From NCBI GenBank assembly GCA_013399015.1, contig VWZX01010566.1, forward strand, positions 124,001-188,000: a DNA stretch of 64,000 nt. The letters are read 5' to 3'. A program made the position numbers and the translations under genes. The notes beneath the pieces are model-generated. The model saw only the letters and a program-made list of their open reading frames with translations. It searched no databases and was not told the DNA's origin. This DNA is from Galbula dea. Taxonomy: Eukaryota; Chordata; Aves; Piciformes; Galbulidae. Positions 1 to 12,500 of the stretch are shown in pieces (position 1 is the first letter of the stretch; each line of letters begins with the position of its first letter).

Positions 1-919
1 CACTGAACAACCTGCTGAGCAGCCTAGGTGAGACCCAGGTGGGAGCAGGGTGCAGGTTCCTGAGGAAGGGATAGACTGTCAGGGCCCAGGGCTCTCCTGC
101 TCACTCGTGCTGAGTCTCCTCCTTGCTGGCCATCCAGGCTGAGCTGGGTGCCCTTCGGCTGAGATCACTCAGGACCTTAGCAGAGCTTCTTGAGGGCTCA
201 CGTCTTGAGGAAAGCCCTCTACAGATTGAACTGGGGCTTGCTGAATGTCTGGTGTGGACACACTGATCTCCCTTGATATCTGCAGCAGGGCCAGGGCTAG
301 GTCAAGGGCTCAATCACTTTGAAGCCAAGAGATGTGCTGGGCTGGGTTCCCTTCTTGTTGCTGGCTGGTTTTGCTCCAGCTCCTCCTGCTTTAATCATCT
401 GGGTACATTTCTGAGCACTCCAGGACTCTTACATGTGAGAAGTTTAGCAAAGAGCTGGAAATCATCACCCACCTGTAAGAGAGATGTGCCTGGAGCCACA
501 GTCCTGTTTGCCTACCTGTGATCACTGGGAAGCTGCAAAGCCTCCGTGCCCCACTGCACACACTCCCTGTAGCTTACCTGGTGCTGAGGGCCTGAGCCTC
601 TGGAGCACATCCAGAACCTCTCCTGCTTGTCTCTCTGCCTCTGATCCATGTCCTCTGCCCTTGCCCAGGGAACCTGGAGCAGCCCATGGAGGTGGAGGCA
701 GTGGTGAGTGCTGGGCAGCTGGAGCTGGAACAGCTGTGGCTGCGCCTGGGCACACCAGGAGCCCTGGCCAGGAAGCTCAGCATGCTGCAGGAGGAGGCAG
801 CACGGCAGCAGGAGAAGATCCGGGCGTTTGAGAGTGACCTGGCTGAGATCCAGGCAGACAAGAAGAACCTAGAGGACATTTTGCAGAGCCTCCCCGAGGG
901 CTGCTCCAAGTGGCAGTGA
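1..919 (+). CDS. LAMC3: Laminin subunit gamma-3, C-terminal end (partial, last two coding segments)
   Basis: Two coding segments join in frame: 1-27 (donor GTGAG at 28) and 669-919 (acceptor CCCAG ending at 668, stop TGA at 917-919). The split codon CTA-G/GG reads L-G. The last 90 or so residues are a heptad-rich, Leu/Glu/Gln-rich helix, the end of the laminin coiled-coil domain that trimerises with alpha and beta chains in basement membranes. The protein ends SLPEGCSKWQ, close to the SLPENCASWQ end I recall for human gamma-3. The single Cys six residues from the end fits the interchain disulfide position of laminin gamma chains. There is no Glu three residues from the end; that Glu is present in gamma-1 and gamma-2 and needed for integrin binding, and its absence is typical of gamma-3. 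The rest of the gene lies before the window. The intron 28-668 shows nothing else. Confidence 0.9.
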
Positions 920-2650
920 CAGGTCCATGGCCACTACCACATCACCTCTGTGTGTTCCCTGCAGAGGGAGTGGTAGAGTGAGGGACACCCCGTGTTCACC
1001 AGCATCCATCCCTCCTGCTGCTCTTCACACTGCTCTCCGTACACCACCACACCCCAGGTCCTTAAAGCTCTGCAGCATGACTCCAGCCACCGGCTACGTC
1101 CTCGGGGTGAGGGGACAGCCACGTGCCAAGGCACCACTGACACTTCTGTGTGGGAGATGAAGCCGTTACGGGGTTGGTCTCTCACCATGGAGTGAAGGAA
1201 GAACCATCAGAGATCTCCATGCTAGGCATATCCCTCCACCCCTCCTTCTCCACTGCAGCACAGCACACAGGGGAGGGACAGCTCTTTGAGTATGTAAGGT
1301 ACTGAAGCTGCAGCACCCAGCAGGTCCCTCCTGCCTCAGGAGGAGTTGAGAGATGCCATCACACACATGCTGGAAGCTGGTCCTGCTACACTGCATCTAG
1401 CAGAGCAATGCTCACCCGCTGTGATCACACAGGTGTAGAGATGAATCTTGGTGAAGCCAGGCTGAGAGAGAGGACCTCTCAGGAGGACACACAGCTTGCC
1501 TCCTTCGTGGGGAAGGGACCGTGCAGCAGAGAGGGCTAAACTGGGGCCAAGTGGAAGCAAAGCCAGACTCTTAACCTGCTCCTGGCAGGCAGGTGGACAT
1601 CCTCTACCTGATGCATGATAGAAGCAGCTCTGCTCCTGCTGTTCCCCTGCTCCAGGGTACTGCAAGGTTTCTGCTGCCTGTAGCTTTGATCTTCGTGACC
1701 TGTCCCAGCTCCACTTGGCTCACTAGATATCATCAGCTCTGGCTATAAGCCATCCCAATTATCAGCAGTCCCAGGGGCTGTGGATGGCCCAGAAACACTT
1801 GTATCTGCATCTCCCACAGCCCCACCCACACACCCTCCCCATCAGAGAGGAGCTGGCTGGTAGCACCAGGCTGGGCAGCTTGGAGCAGCTGGACAGGGCC
1901 AGCTCCTGCCAGTGTCACTCCCACTGGTGGCAGAGGTCAGTGGCTGTATTGCCTTTAAAGGAAAGGCATGTGCATCCCACCCCTGCTCCCGTGGGAGCCA
2001 CCCAGGCAGCAAAGCCAGGTCCTGGTCCAGCTCACCCTGTGCTGGCTCCCGCGTCACTCCATGTCCTGTAAGACCAGAAAAGAGTCCCCAGGCTGGAGCC
2101 CACTAACCTTTTGAACCTGTTTTACCTTTGTTCTGCTCACAGTGCTGGAAATCAGGTTTGCTGAAGTCTTTTGTAACCTTCAATGTAAAACTGCTTGCAG
2201 AGGTGCTGGATCAATCCAGCATCATCTCAGGGAGATCCAGTGAGCTAGAAGGGAGATAGGATTTTCCCAGCAGGACCAAATCCACCTCCCTCCTCGTTCT
2301 GCAGCCCAAGGAATGGGGTGCTGGAGCTGTGGCACTGCAGGGCTACAAGGGCATGGCCTCCCTTCTCACTGCCTGAAGACAGCTCTGCAGAATCACCTCC
2401 CAGCAGGATTCAGCTGGGCAGAAGGGCAAGGAGCCACAGCCGCCGACCCTGGGACCACAGCTACACCTTTCCAGTCAACACCTACATTTGCTGCTCTTAC
2501 AGAAATGTCAAGCCTCTGCTTTCTACCTGCTGCTGAAGGTGTGGTTTGTCCTCCCTTCTCCAGCTCTCCCTGGAACTCTTGTGTTTTCAGCTAGTGACAC
2601 CTGCCTAGAGCTGTATCCATTAAAAATTCCTGCTCTAACAGCTAGCTGCC
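920..2650 (+). other. LAMC3: LAMC3 3' UTR and downstream sequence
   Basis: Non-coding sequence after the LAMC3 stop. No AATAAA occurs on the + strand here. The best poly(A) signal I see is the variant ATTAAA at 2619-2624, which would give a 3' UTR of about 1.7 kb. The UTR end is therefore uncertain. No repeat or second gene is recognised in this stretch. Confidence 0.4.
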
Positions 2651-3039
2651 CACCCACTGTGAATGGCATGGCAGCAGGAGGAGCACAGCTGGGACCTGTG
2701 CTTGCTGCCATGTCACAGGACAGTGGGAGCTGCACCCTGGGGTGAAATGGGGCTGGCTCTAGGGTGGTGTGGGGCAACTGTCTGACAGTTCCTGCTAAAA
2801 ACCACCTTGGCAGAGGTTTTTAACCACACTGTGCCCAGCTGAGACTGCAGGAATGAAGGGGCTGGATGCATCATCAGATGTGGGCCTGGCCTATATCAGC
2901 TCCTGGCCAAGGGCAAGCATCAGCTTGGTGATGTCTGTCCTGTGGGTGATGCCTTTTCATGCTCCAGGTCGTATCCAGCACCGATTTGCTTTATCACGCC
3001 ATGGATTTGCTCCCAAACAGCACCTAGCAAACCTGTCAG
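2651..3039. other. Intergenic LAMC3-AIF1L, nothing recognised
   Basis: Unique-looking sequence between the probable LAMC3 3' end and the GC-rich AIF1L promoter. I see no coding exon, CR1 fragment or clear motif. Confidence 0.5.
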
Positions 3040-3579
3040 GGGAATCTGTGTTGGGTACTGGGGCCCCGAGGGGCTGGGTGCAGGGGGCGGGGTGGGATGC
3101 CCAAGCCCCGGAGTAACTCCAGAGTGGATCCCAAGGGATCTTGGAGACGGTGGGTGCTGGAGAGAATGCCCTTTCCCCGGAGCGGATCCCTAGAGGGAGT
3201 CTGTCCCTTCCCTTCCCGTCGGGATCTCGTTTGCTGCTGCTTCCCCACCGTGCCCTGGCCCTCACAAGAGTCTGCCGAGGGAACTACAGCTCCCCTCATG
3301 CCCCTCACTCAGGGGAGGAGCATCCCGGAGTGGGGAGGGCACCGCCAGCAGCCCGTTCGGGGCGGTGGAGAGGGGAAGGGAAGGGGTTAAAAGAGAAGAA
3401 GGGGTTAAGGGAAAGGGAGGGGTTAAGGGAAGGGAAAAGGTTAAGAGAAGGGAAGGGGTTAAAAGCAAGGAAGGGAGGGGAAAGGAAGGGGTTAAGGGCG
3501 GAGAAGGGAGGGGAAGGGTTTGGGGCGGGGGCGGAGGTCCCAGGTCCCGGCTCGGCTGTGCCGAGGGCGGCTCGGGGCG
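3040..3579 (+). promoter_or_regulatory. AIF1L: AIF1L GC-rich promoter / 5' UTR with ZNF143/THAP11-like motif
   Basis: From about 3040 GC and CpG content rise sharply and stay high into the first coding exon. At 3283-3301 the sequence ACTACAGCTCCCCTCATGC closely fits the ACTACAnnTCCCAnnATGC element bound by ZNF143/THAP11 in vertebrate core promoters. It lies about 280 bp upstream of the ATG. No TATA box is evident. The 18-bp purine minisatellite at 3383-3503 lies between this motif and the ATG. The transcription start site itself cannot be placed from sequence. Confidence 0.55.
3383..3503 (+). repeat. 18-bp purine minisatellite (GGGGTTAA core)
   Basis: The core GGGGTTAA (once AAGGTTAA) starts at 3383, 3401, 3419, 3437 and 3455, an exact 18-bp period, and recurs at 3488 after a slightly shortened double unit. 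The rest of each unit is G/A only. Because 18 is divisible by three, the tract reads open as a repeated six-residue peptide in one frame, but this is not a gene. It sits 77-197 bp upstream of the AIF1L start codon. G-runs of three to four could form quadruplexes. Confidence 0.9.
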
Positions 3580-6500
3580 ATGGCGGCTGGTCGCCGGGCG
3601 AGCGGCTTGGGGCTGCGGCGAGCACCGCAGGAGGGGAGGCTGGAGGAGATCAACAAGGTGCGGCTGGGACAGGGACAGACCTTCCCCGGGGTGAGACCCC
3701 AGACCTGCTCCGAGGGCAGCCCCGCGGAGAGCTGGCGGAGGGTCCCGGGGGCCAGGGATGGGGGTGGTGGGGAGAGGGGGTAGAAGGCAGGAGCAGGAGG
3801 AACTGCCAGTTGCCCACTTGGCTTGTGTGCCCCCTCGAAGGGAAACCCGGCTGGACGAGGCGACCGGTGGCTCTGCAAGGGTCGGGGGTTTTGCCTCCTC
3901 AGTCCCCTCCTGAGGTTGCAGGATTTTAACACCCCCCCCAGTCCCCTCCGCAGGTTGGGATTTTTGCCCCCAAGTCCCTTCTGCAGGGCGTGGGGGTTTT
4001 TCTCCCCATCTCTTCTGCAGGATTTTGGGGTTTGCCCCCTGTCCCCTCTGCAGGAGGGGTCAGGTTTTGCCTCTTGTCCCTTTCCCCCATCCCCTCTGCA
4101 ATGGGGTCTGTTCTCCATCCCATCCACTCGTGGTCTTTCCCCCCTCCAGCATCCTGCATCCCGGCCAGGTCCAAGAGGCTCACCGTGTGCCCATGGATGC
4201 TTGGTGGCCAGCTGCCATTGAAGTTCCTTTGGGAACGTGCTCCAACAAGAATGGGAGCTATTGTTCTCCCCGAGGGCTCCAAACTCCCCTCTGCTGTATG
4301 GAGCACTTGGATTTCTTCTCCCAGGAGTGAGGAGTTTCTGCTGCTCTGAAGAGTTGACTCAAGCCTTTCTGGTTTTTAATTGCAATGGGTGAATGGGGAG
4401 CCTGGGGTGGTTGGACGTCCCACAAGCCTTGGGCAGGGGGAATGGCAGCTCCTGGATTAGTGCTAAGTACTTGGGCTGTGTGCCCTTTGTGCTGGGGTCA
4501 GGCAAGGTCCTCTCCTTGAAGCTTTGGGCTTGCCCCATCCCTTGCTTGGCATGAGCTGCAGGGGCAGCTCTGTTGGCATCTCTCCCGGCCAAGAGCGATT
4601 CTGAGGGTGGAAAGAAGGTTTTAGCCTTGAAACAATCAGTGATGGGATTTCTAGGGTCATTTCTAGGTGAGTTTGGTGGTCACTGGCCAATACAGCCAGT
4701 GGCACCTTGGTGTTACAGGTGGAGAAATCCAAGAGCCTGGAAGACATGGTGGACTTGCCTTGCCCTCATACTGACTGGGCCATGAGATGTGCCAATATGT
4801 CCCTCCAGGCAGGGGTGAGACAGTGGAGATGAAGTTTAAGTAGGTCACTGGAGAGGGAATTATGTCATTAAAAACCAGAAGGTGCTGCAGCAGAAGGTGT
4901 AGAATAAGAGCACGTGGCTGAAAAGGAGCTTTTGAAACCTGCTGTTGGGAGATACTTGACATGCCCTGTGCTGAGGAGGTGTGTAGGTGGGTCTAAGGCA
5001 TCCCTCATAGCCCAGGTGGCTGGAAAGGAGGGGAGCCTCTTGTACCTGTTGCTACAGTTTCTGCTGAGCTGTTCTCCAGCGTGGCTTGGGCACTGGGTGG
5101 ATGTGTGATGCTTCAGCTGGCAGGAGCTGTAAGACTGAGTCTGGGAAGCTGTGCTTCCTGGGCCACTGCTGCTGGGTCAGTGCTGTGCCCCAGGGCTGGG
5201 AGATCTTCCTCCTACTCCGGGCACAGGCTCCTATCTCTCCCCTAAGCAGCCATCACTCTTGGCAGGCTTTTTCTCTGAGGGAGGTTTGGATGACAAAATG
5301 AAGCAAGCCACCAAAACTTCCCACTGATGGAGGTGGGAGCTGCTGGTGTGAGTCCTTGCTGCCCTGTGTCTTGGCTAGGTGCTAGGAGAGAGGATGGGGG
5401 CAGCTAGAAATCAAGCTGCAGTCAGCCCAGGGATGCTGAGCAGGTGTGGGCAGCAAACCCCACGGTGTTCTGCCAGCTCTGCATGGCCGTGGCTGGGGAG
5501 GTTTGCTGTGAAGGAGCACTGCAGCAAAGCAGCTCCTGCTTACCTCTGATATGTAAACCTGGACTGATACTGTGGCTTGAGACAAGCCCTAAAGAGCCCA
5601 AGGGCTGCAAACTAAAGTGCTCCTAATAAAACCTATCAGGCCAAATTCCTGTCAGGCTTAATCTCATTGTCTCATCCTACGACTTAGCTCTGTCCCAGCC
5701 CTGTTTTCCTGGCTGGTTTCTACCCCAGAGCTCTCCCTGGGACAAGGGCCTTTGGCAGGCGGGTCTCAGTGCACATGTGCTGCTGAAGGACAGCTGAGTC
5801 CTAGTGTTGAATTCTCTCTTCCAGCCTGGAATGCTCCTCTGGAATCCCCTCCTGGCCATTCCCCTTTTCATAGGCAATGGCAATCACATTGTTCAGCCTC
5901 GTGCATCAAGGTGGCAAGTTTAATCCAGCACAGATTAGTTTCAACCTAGTTTTACCCTCTAATGCTCTGGGCTGTGGGGAAGGAATTGTGTTTGTAGGAA
6001 AGCAGGTGCCTGCTTCTCCCATCCAGCATCCCTCAGCCCCTTCCCAGCCCCAGCAGGGAGGGTGGCTGACACCAAGTGCTTAAAGAGGCCCTGGAGAGCT
6101 TGGGCTGCTGCTTGGAGATGACTTTTTGGAAAGGGAGGAAGGATCTGGTTTCGCTCAGGTTGACTTGCAGGTAGCTGGGACTTACGTGGCTGAATTTATT
6201 GGCTTAGAGAAGTCTCCCTGCCTCAGAAAGGCTGCTCAGGGCAGAGGCTGAGGCTTATTAAGCAGTTCTTATTAATAGAACATGCCCCTTCGAATGGGAG
6301 CTTTAGCAAAGGGCTCTAGGAGGAACTTGAGGCACTGGCCCCAAGTCTGAGTCACTGGCCCTGGGGGCTGAATTCCTGTCTGCTATTGTGTTTGCCTTAT
6401 CGCAGTCCCAGCTCAGCTGCATACAATGTGGAGGGTAGAATGCCTTTGAAATGTGTCCTCCTGGTACTTCCTTGGGCCTGGAGCAGAGCTGTGACACTGG

Positions 6501-9500
6501 TGGGCTGCCCAGTTCCCTTCCAGGTGAAATGTAAGGGACTGGGTCCTGGGGGTGTGCACGGTGTCATCCACCCTGCTCTGTACCGTGCTGCCAGGGGCTC
6601 TTGGACCCCTGGGCACATGTCCCTCAGCCATCCTGTGTGGAGGCAGCATTCCCTTTGGTCTTCACCATTTCATGGAATGTTTTGGTTTGGAAAGGACCTT
6701 TCAAGGTCATCTAGTCCAACCCCCCTGCAGTCAGCAGGGACATCTGCAACTAGAGCAGGTTGCTCAGAGCCCCAACCAACCTGATCTGGAATTGATTCCA
6801 GGGATGGGACATCTCCCACCTCTCTGGGCAACCTGGGCCAGTCTCTCACCACCCTCAGGGTAAAATATTTCTTCGTTCTCTCTAGTCTAAATCTCCCTCT
6901 TCTAGTTTATTTCTGTGCTGTTTCTTGCTCCCAGAGAAGTTCAGTGCTCTCCTCTCTCATCCCCTGGCCTGCTGGTAGGCACAAGCTGTCTGCTGCTCCT
7001 GTGCAGGGTAGGAATAAGGCTGTGACCTGGTGGCCAGCAGATGCTCTGATCCTGTTTTGGTTCTTAGTGATGCTTGGCAAGTTGCTTTTACAGAGGCTTT
7101 TCTGTGGCAGTGGCAGTAGGTAACACTATGCTCCCTGGTGTCTTCTGCTGCTGGCCAAGCCCAGGTCTCAAAGCTGAATTGGGCTTTTTGTGTTGGGCTG
7201 GCAAATGATACCCCTGGGTAGAAATCACTGAGATAAATGACATGGAGTTGGCAAAGGAGACTGAAAGGAGGAACTGGGAACAGAGCTTTTCACCACAGCT
7301 CTCAGTTTGAGTTGGTGTCCGTGGTGGTAAGGGAAGTCTTGTCACACTGCTTTAGTGGGCATGGTCTCTGGTGTCCCATCTGGGGTTTGTGAGGTGGAGG
7401 AGGAGATGACAGTCACTTCCCTCCTAGAGAGCTTCCTGCAGAACCTTAGTTCAGCTGCAGATGAAGGCTCTCCAAAGCAGTGGTTCACTGGCAGTGAAGG
7501 TTTGAGGAATTTGGACTCCCTGGGCAGGTGCAGGCTCTCCCATTCCAGCAGGGAAGGAGGGAGTGACTCCAGGAGTGTGGGCTGGAGGGTGGTTAGGGTG
7601 ATAGGCAGCGATTGAGTGTGACAGGCTTGGAGATCCTGGTGACCCCAGAGATCCAGTGCTGGAGATCCTAGTCTCCTAGTGACCCCAGAGGTCCTAGTTT
7701 CCTGGTGACCTGCTCCTGCCTTCCTTGTGAGCATGGAGATCCGCAGTGAGGAACACATGCCCAGAGCAGGGAACAGCCTCAGCCCTCTCTGCACTCTAAC
7801 CCCTGGAGGGGTTTTATCCTGCACAGGCCATGCATGATCTGTGCAGATGTTAATGATTTCTGCACTGAAGAATGTGATGTTGTTGCTGAGCACAGCTCGG
7901 GTCATTAAGCTGTGTGGGAGGGCAGAGGCAGGAGCGAGACCCTGCTGCTCCCAGCTGCAAGGGGTGTTGCTGCCAGGGGATAGTGGTGGAGCTGGCTGTG
8001 CAGGTTGTGGTCTGTTCTCTCGGGTGTCTGAAGGTTTTTGAGGTGGGGCTGGGGACAAGGGACTAAAGTGACTCAGGATTTCATCACCAGGCTGAGCAGG
8101 GTAGGGGGAAATGGATAGACAGCCTGGGAGTGAGAGTGGGTTCCTTTCCCCCAGGTACCTGTCCTCTCTTGGGTGCACAGTGTTCTGCAAACTTTGCCTG
8201 GTTTCTCTGCCAGCCTTCAGCTTATCCAAGAGTTTGAAACCTGAGATCAGAGTGCTGGGAGTAGGTGCTCAATCCATGTGCTGTGCCTGCTTAAGCAGAG
8301 ACGTGAGGAGCTGAAAGGTTGGGTGAACAAGGAGAGAGGTTTCATGCAGTTACTGCAAAGGCACGTGGGGTCCAGTCCCACCTCCGGCTGCTGGTGGGAA
8401 GATCTGAGGTACCAGAGGCATTCCCCTTGCACTGGAATGTTAATGACAAGGTGTGGAGGGATTCAGCCCATTGTCAAGCCTCCTAGCCCTGTTCAGGTGT
8501 GGCGCTGGGAATTGCCTAGGTCCTCTGAGCCCTGCTCCATTCATGCATTCCCATGGGATGTTTCCCTTTATGTCCTTAACCTTGGGAACTCTTTTCTCTG
8601 GTTTAGGAATTTCTTTGTGACCCAAAGTTCAGTGATGAAGAAGATCTGGAGGAGAAGCTGGCAGTGTTCAAAGGTGAGAACTGAAGGTTTTCCTTGTCCT
8701 TTCAGCCTGTTTGCTCTGAACAGATTCTTTTCCTCAGCACTTGGATCTTACCAGCCTGAGATCTCTGCCAAATACAAGTGACTGAGCTGGGTTGGATGCC
8801 ACCCCCTCGCTTGTGGGACTTGGTGAAACTCCCTGGAGAGGTGGTTTTCCCACGTGAGCCTTTGTGCTTCCCCCACTTGCAAGGCAGGGACATGTCACCC
8901 TGCAGCCATCCTGCCTGGCAGCTGCAAAACCTGCTGTGTGGGCAAAACCCCGGGGAGCAGCAAAGGAGGATGGTTTCTGTCTGGATAGCTAGACAAGCTA
9001 GCTGTGTAGTGGGTGATGCAGTAGCTGGACTCTTTCTTTCAGTGAGTAGGAGGACCTCTTCCCACACAGCAGAGGTCTCAGCTGCTTTCTGAAGCAGTTA
9101 GGGACTTTCTCTCCCCAGAAGTTTCCTCAGTCTGTTCCTGTCCTTTTGGAGCCCCTTGGTGCTGGAGGCAGCAGCAGTAATGTGTCTCTAGTCCTGACCA
9201 AAGCCTAACAGCAGTGGATCAGCAGATCTGGGGCTTAGGTTTTGGTCATTTGCTGGGATGGGAGATAGAGAAACAGCTCAAAAGCTGTGGAGCTTGTCCC
9301 CAGGGTGGTTACAGGACAAGACTGGGCAGGGCTGTTCTGGGTGCATCCACTTTCTTTCCAAGCAGTGGTGGAAGGCAGTTAAGAAAACATCTCCTCTGTG
9401 TCACACTGCCCTCCAGGTTTGTCCAAATAACACCTGACCTTGCTTCCATCTCAGGCACTGTCTCCTCTTTTCCCTTTGAATGTTGGCTTTGCAGTCCAGC

Positions 9501-12500
9501 ATGGAAGAAGCTGGCTGCAGTTCTGTGATCCCCTACCCTCTGTGGGCACAGAGGAGCCTCCTGTGCTTTTTTTTCCTGTTGCCTTTTGTGTGGTTTTGGC
9601 TTTTGGCTGCAGCCCCACGTTATTTTTCCCACCACAATCAGGGCTCTTCAAACACGGGGAGCACAGGTCAGAGGCACAGAATTCCCTGTAACAAGAGCCT
9701 TTGGCATCTCCTCCTGCTGCCTCCTGAGCTTGCCTCCGTGGCCTGTCCTGCTCTCCAACGCCTCCTCCAACAACTGGCTCATTGTGTTTCTTCTCTGCCA
9801 TCCTCCCCAGCCAGGCTCAGGGAGCCCCTGTGCAATGTTTGTGTAAATGCCTTGGTGAAGGGAAGGACCATGCCTGGCTTTGCCTCTCCAGATCCCTACA
9901 GCTGGGACGGGAGGGAAGGATGAACGTGTGAGCCGAGGCATGGAGCAGGGTGATGGAAAGCTCTTCTGTTCTCTGTGCTTTTTGGCTCAGTGTCAGCTGA
10001 GAAGAGAAAAAACCATGTGCTGGGCACAGACAGGGCAGAGCTGGGCTGGTGTCCCCAGTGCATGCTGAGGTGCCTGAGCTCTGCCCAGGGGGGTGGCAGT
10101 TCATTTGCACGAGGTCATCGTGGTGGGGAAGAGCCAGGTCCACATCAAGCATCGCTTTGGCCCCTCAACACGTGTGTGACAGCTCCAGTTTCATCTAGCA
10201 TCAGTGCTTAGTGATTGAAGGGAGAGATTTATTCCTGCCTGAAGCATGAACAGCCTTGGTTTGTGCGTGGTATTCCCCTAGGTCTGTCCTGGTCAGCTCA
10301 TGACAGCAGTAATCCACCAGCTGGGGCCCTGGTGAAGACATGCCAAGGCATTCCTCTGCCTCCTGCCTGCAGCTGCCCATCATTCCAGTTATCCCAGGGC
10401 TTTCCTTCAGAAACACAGGTCCTGGGAAGGGTCCAGTCTGGGATTTACCCTCTCTTCCCTTTGGCTCCTTCAATTAACGTGCCACCTCCCTGCTGCCACT
10501 CACCTGCTTCCTGGAGTCCCTGCAGCAGAGGCAGAAGGTCTTTTCCCTTTGGGGAGAGGAGCAGCCTGGCAGCTCTCAGATCATTTGAGTCCTCTGAGGG
10601 TGCTCTGGGGAGTGCTAACTGCAGGGCAAGGGGAGGCTTCTCCAGCTCAGCATGGATGGATGGTGGCAGCAGGCACCATCGTGCTCATCTCATTTAGCAG
10701 AACCTGGGATGATGGGGGGGCCCCAGGGCGCCGGGAGCTGTGTGCTCTGAGACAGATAAATCCTTGCCTGAAGAGCTTAAAGTCTAAATGGGGAACAGCA
10801 GGGAGGCAGGTGTGTGACTCCAAAGGTCAGCACAGGACTGAAATCCTGGGTTTTCTAACTCAAAGCAGAGTGCAAGTGAGCAGTTTTTGTCCTGACCTCC
10901 TTGAGCAGGCTCTGCCTTTCTCTGAGGATGCTGGAGTTGCCCAACTCAGAAGGTGTGGCAGCAGGCTGGAAAGACAAACAACCTGCTCCAGCATAACTGC
11001 TCCTAGGCATATTCTTGGTTTCACCCTCTTGGTTTGGTCCTTGAGGTTCTCTCCTGGCAGATGCCTTGGGAGGACTGTGAGTCTGTCCCTGGCTATTGCA
11101 GGCAACCACGTCATTTAATTCCCACTCCTAATCCGATCAAGCTTCATCTCGGGAGTGCTCAGGGTTTTGTTTTCCTTGCTACTCCTTCTGGGAGGCTGCT
11201 CCAGAGCTTTGTTTTTCTGGCTGGAAACCTTTTAACACTATTCATGGCTAGCTGATGCCTTGTTCTGCTGCCAGTGTTTCCCTCCAGTTTAAATACCACA
11301 ATTAAAGAGCACTTAACTCTAGGGCTCTGGAGCTGAGATAAGGTTGCTAAACCCAGGTCTTAAGATGGTCTCTCTGAACTGTTTGCATGCAGCAGGATAT
11401 CAGTCTTATCCCCATATCTCTTATTTCACTGCTGTAAGCAGGCAGTGCTCCCAGCCCTGCATACTCCCTGCTCTAGCACCCTGCTGACTTGCTTCTGTGT
11501 CTCTTCCAGAGAAGTACATGGAGTTTGACCTCAACAACCAAGGCGAGATTGGTGAGTGGCTCAGGGATGCTGGTGCTGGGCTGCTGAGGTGGTGGTGTCC
11601 TGCTGCTGGATCTGCTGCTTCCCTCTGCACTCATGTTGCTGAGGAGGAAAACCTCTGGGCTTTTTCCCTGTGTCCAGCCTTGCTTGGATCCTGATTACCA
11701 GCCAGGGGCTTTTTGGCTCTCCAGCCCCTGCCTCTCAGCTTCCTCAACCTCTCCTCACCTCCTCCAAGTTCTAAGCTCTTCTCAGTCCTGTTCTCCTCCT
11801 GAGTTTCTGCTTAGCTCCTCCACTTCTTTCTGCCCTAAATGCTTCTCTTTTCTTCTCCCTTTTTCTCCTCCAAAGCCTTTTCTCAATCCTCAGCATTTCC
11901 AGAGGGCTTGGGCAATGCTGGGTGTTGCCTGCCTTAAGGCAGAAGCTGTATAAAGCCAGGAGCACTTGTAGCTCTTTGCTTTGCTGGGAGGGGAGCAGAG
12001 GGAAGCTGGGGACTTGGATGTGAGTCTGGCTCAGCTGAATGGCCCTGGTTTGAGCCCAAAAGCACCGGTTATGTAAAGATCTAGCCTTCTGCAGGCCGGG
12101 AGCCGACACTCAAGTGTCATCGCTCACATGCTGCACCCCTCCAGGAGGCTGCTGCCTGGCTCCCCTCCTCCACCAGCCCTGGAGCTGAAGGAAAGCCTGT
12201 GGGGAGCTGGAGGAGGTCGTCTCAAGGCTGCATGATGTTTCCGGGAGGGAAGGGGCCACAGCAGGCAACAGCAATGGAAGGAAATGGCCTGTGGGGATGG
12301 GCAGGGGCACCTGCTCCCCACAGCCTCTTTGTCTTCAGCATTAACCCCAGAGGTGCTTCCCTCTTCCCCATCCTTGTGATTCTTGGCACCAGCTCTGAGC
12401 TGGAAGGCAGTGTCCTTACATGTCTCTGCAACACTTGGAGAGTTGTCCTTCTTCTGGGTGTGGGCTGCTTTTATCTTGAGCTGCACAACTGGGCATTGAT

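Noticed and set aside
3383..3503. Interstitial telomere-like repeat
   Set aside because: The GGGGTTAA core looks superficially like TTAGGG, but the period is 18 bp and no true TTAGGG tandem is present.
3141..3929. 262-codon open frame on the plus strand through the AIF1L promoter
   Set aside because: It is open mainly because the 18-bp minisatellite has a length divisible by three and the region is stop-poor GC-rich DNA. It runs in a different frame from the real AIF1L exon.
7342..8229. 295-codon open frame on the minus strand
   Set aside because: It lies inside AIF1L intron 1 in G/C-skewed DNA, has no recognisable domain, and carries several low-complexity and tandem-repeat stretches, including the 7628-7715 repeat. 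Long chance frames are common in such sequence.
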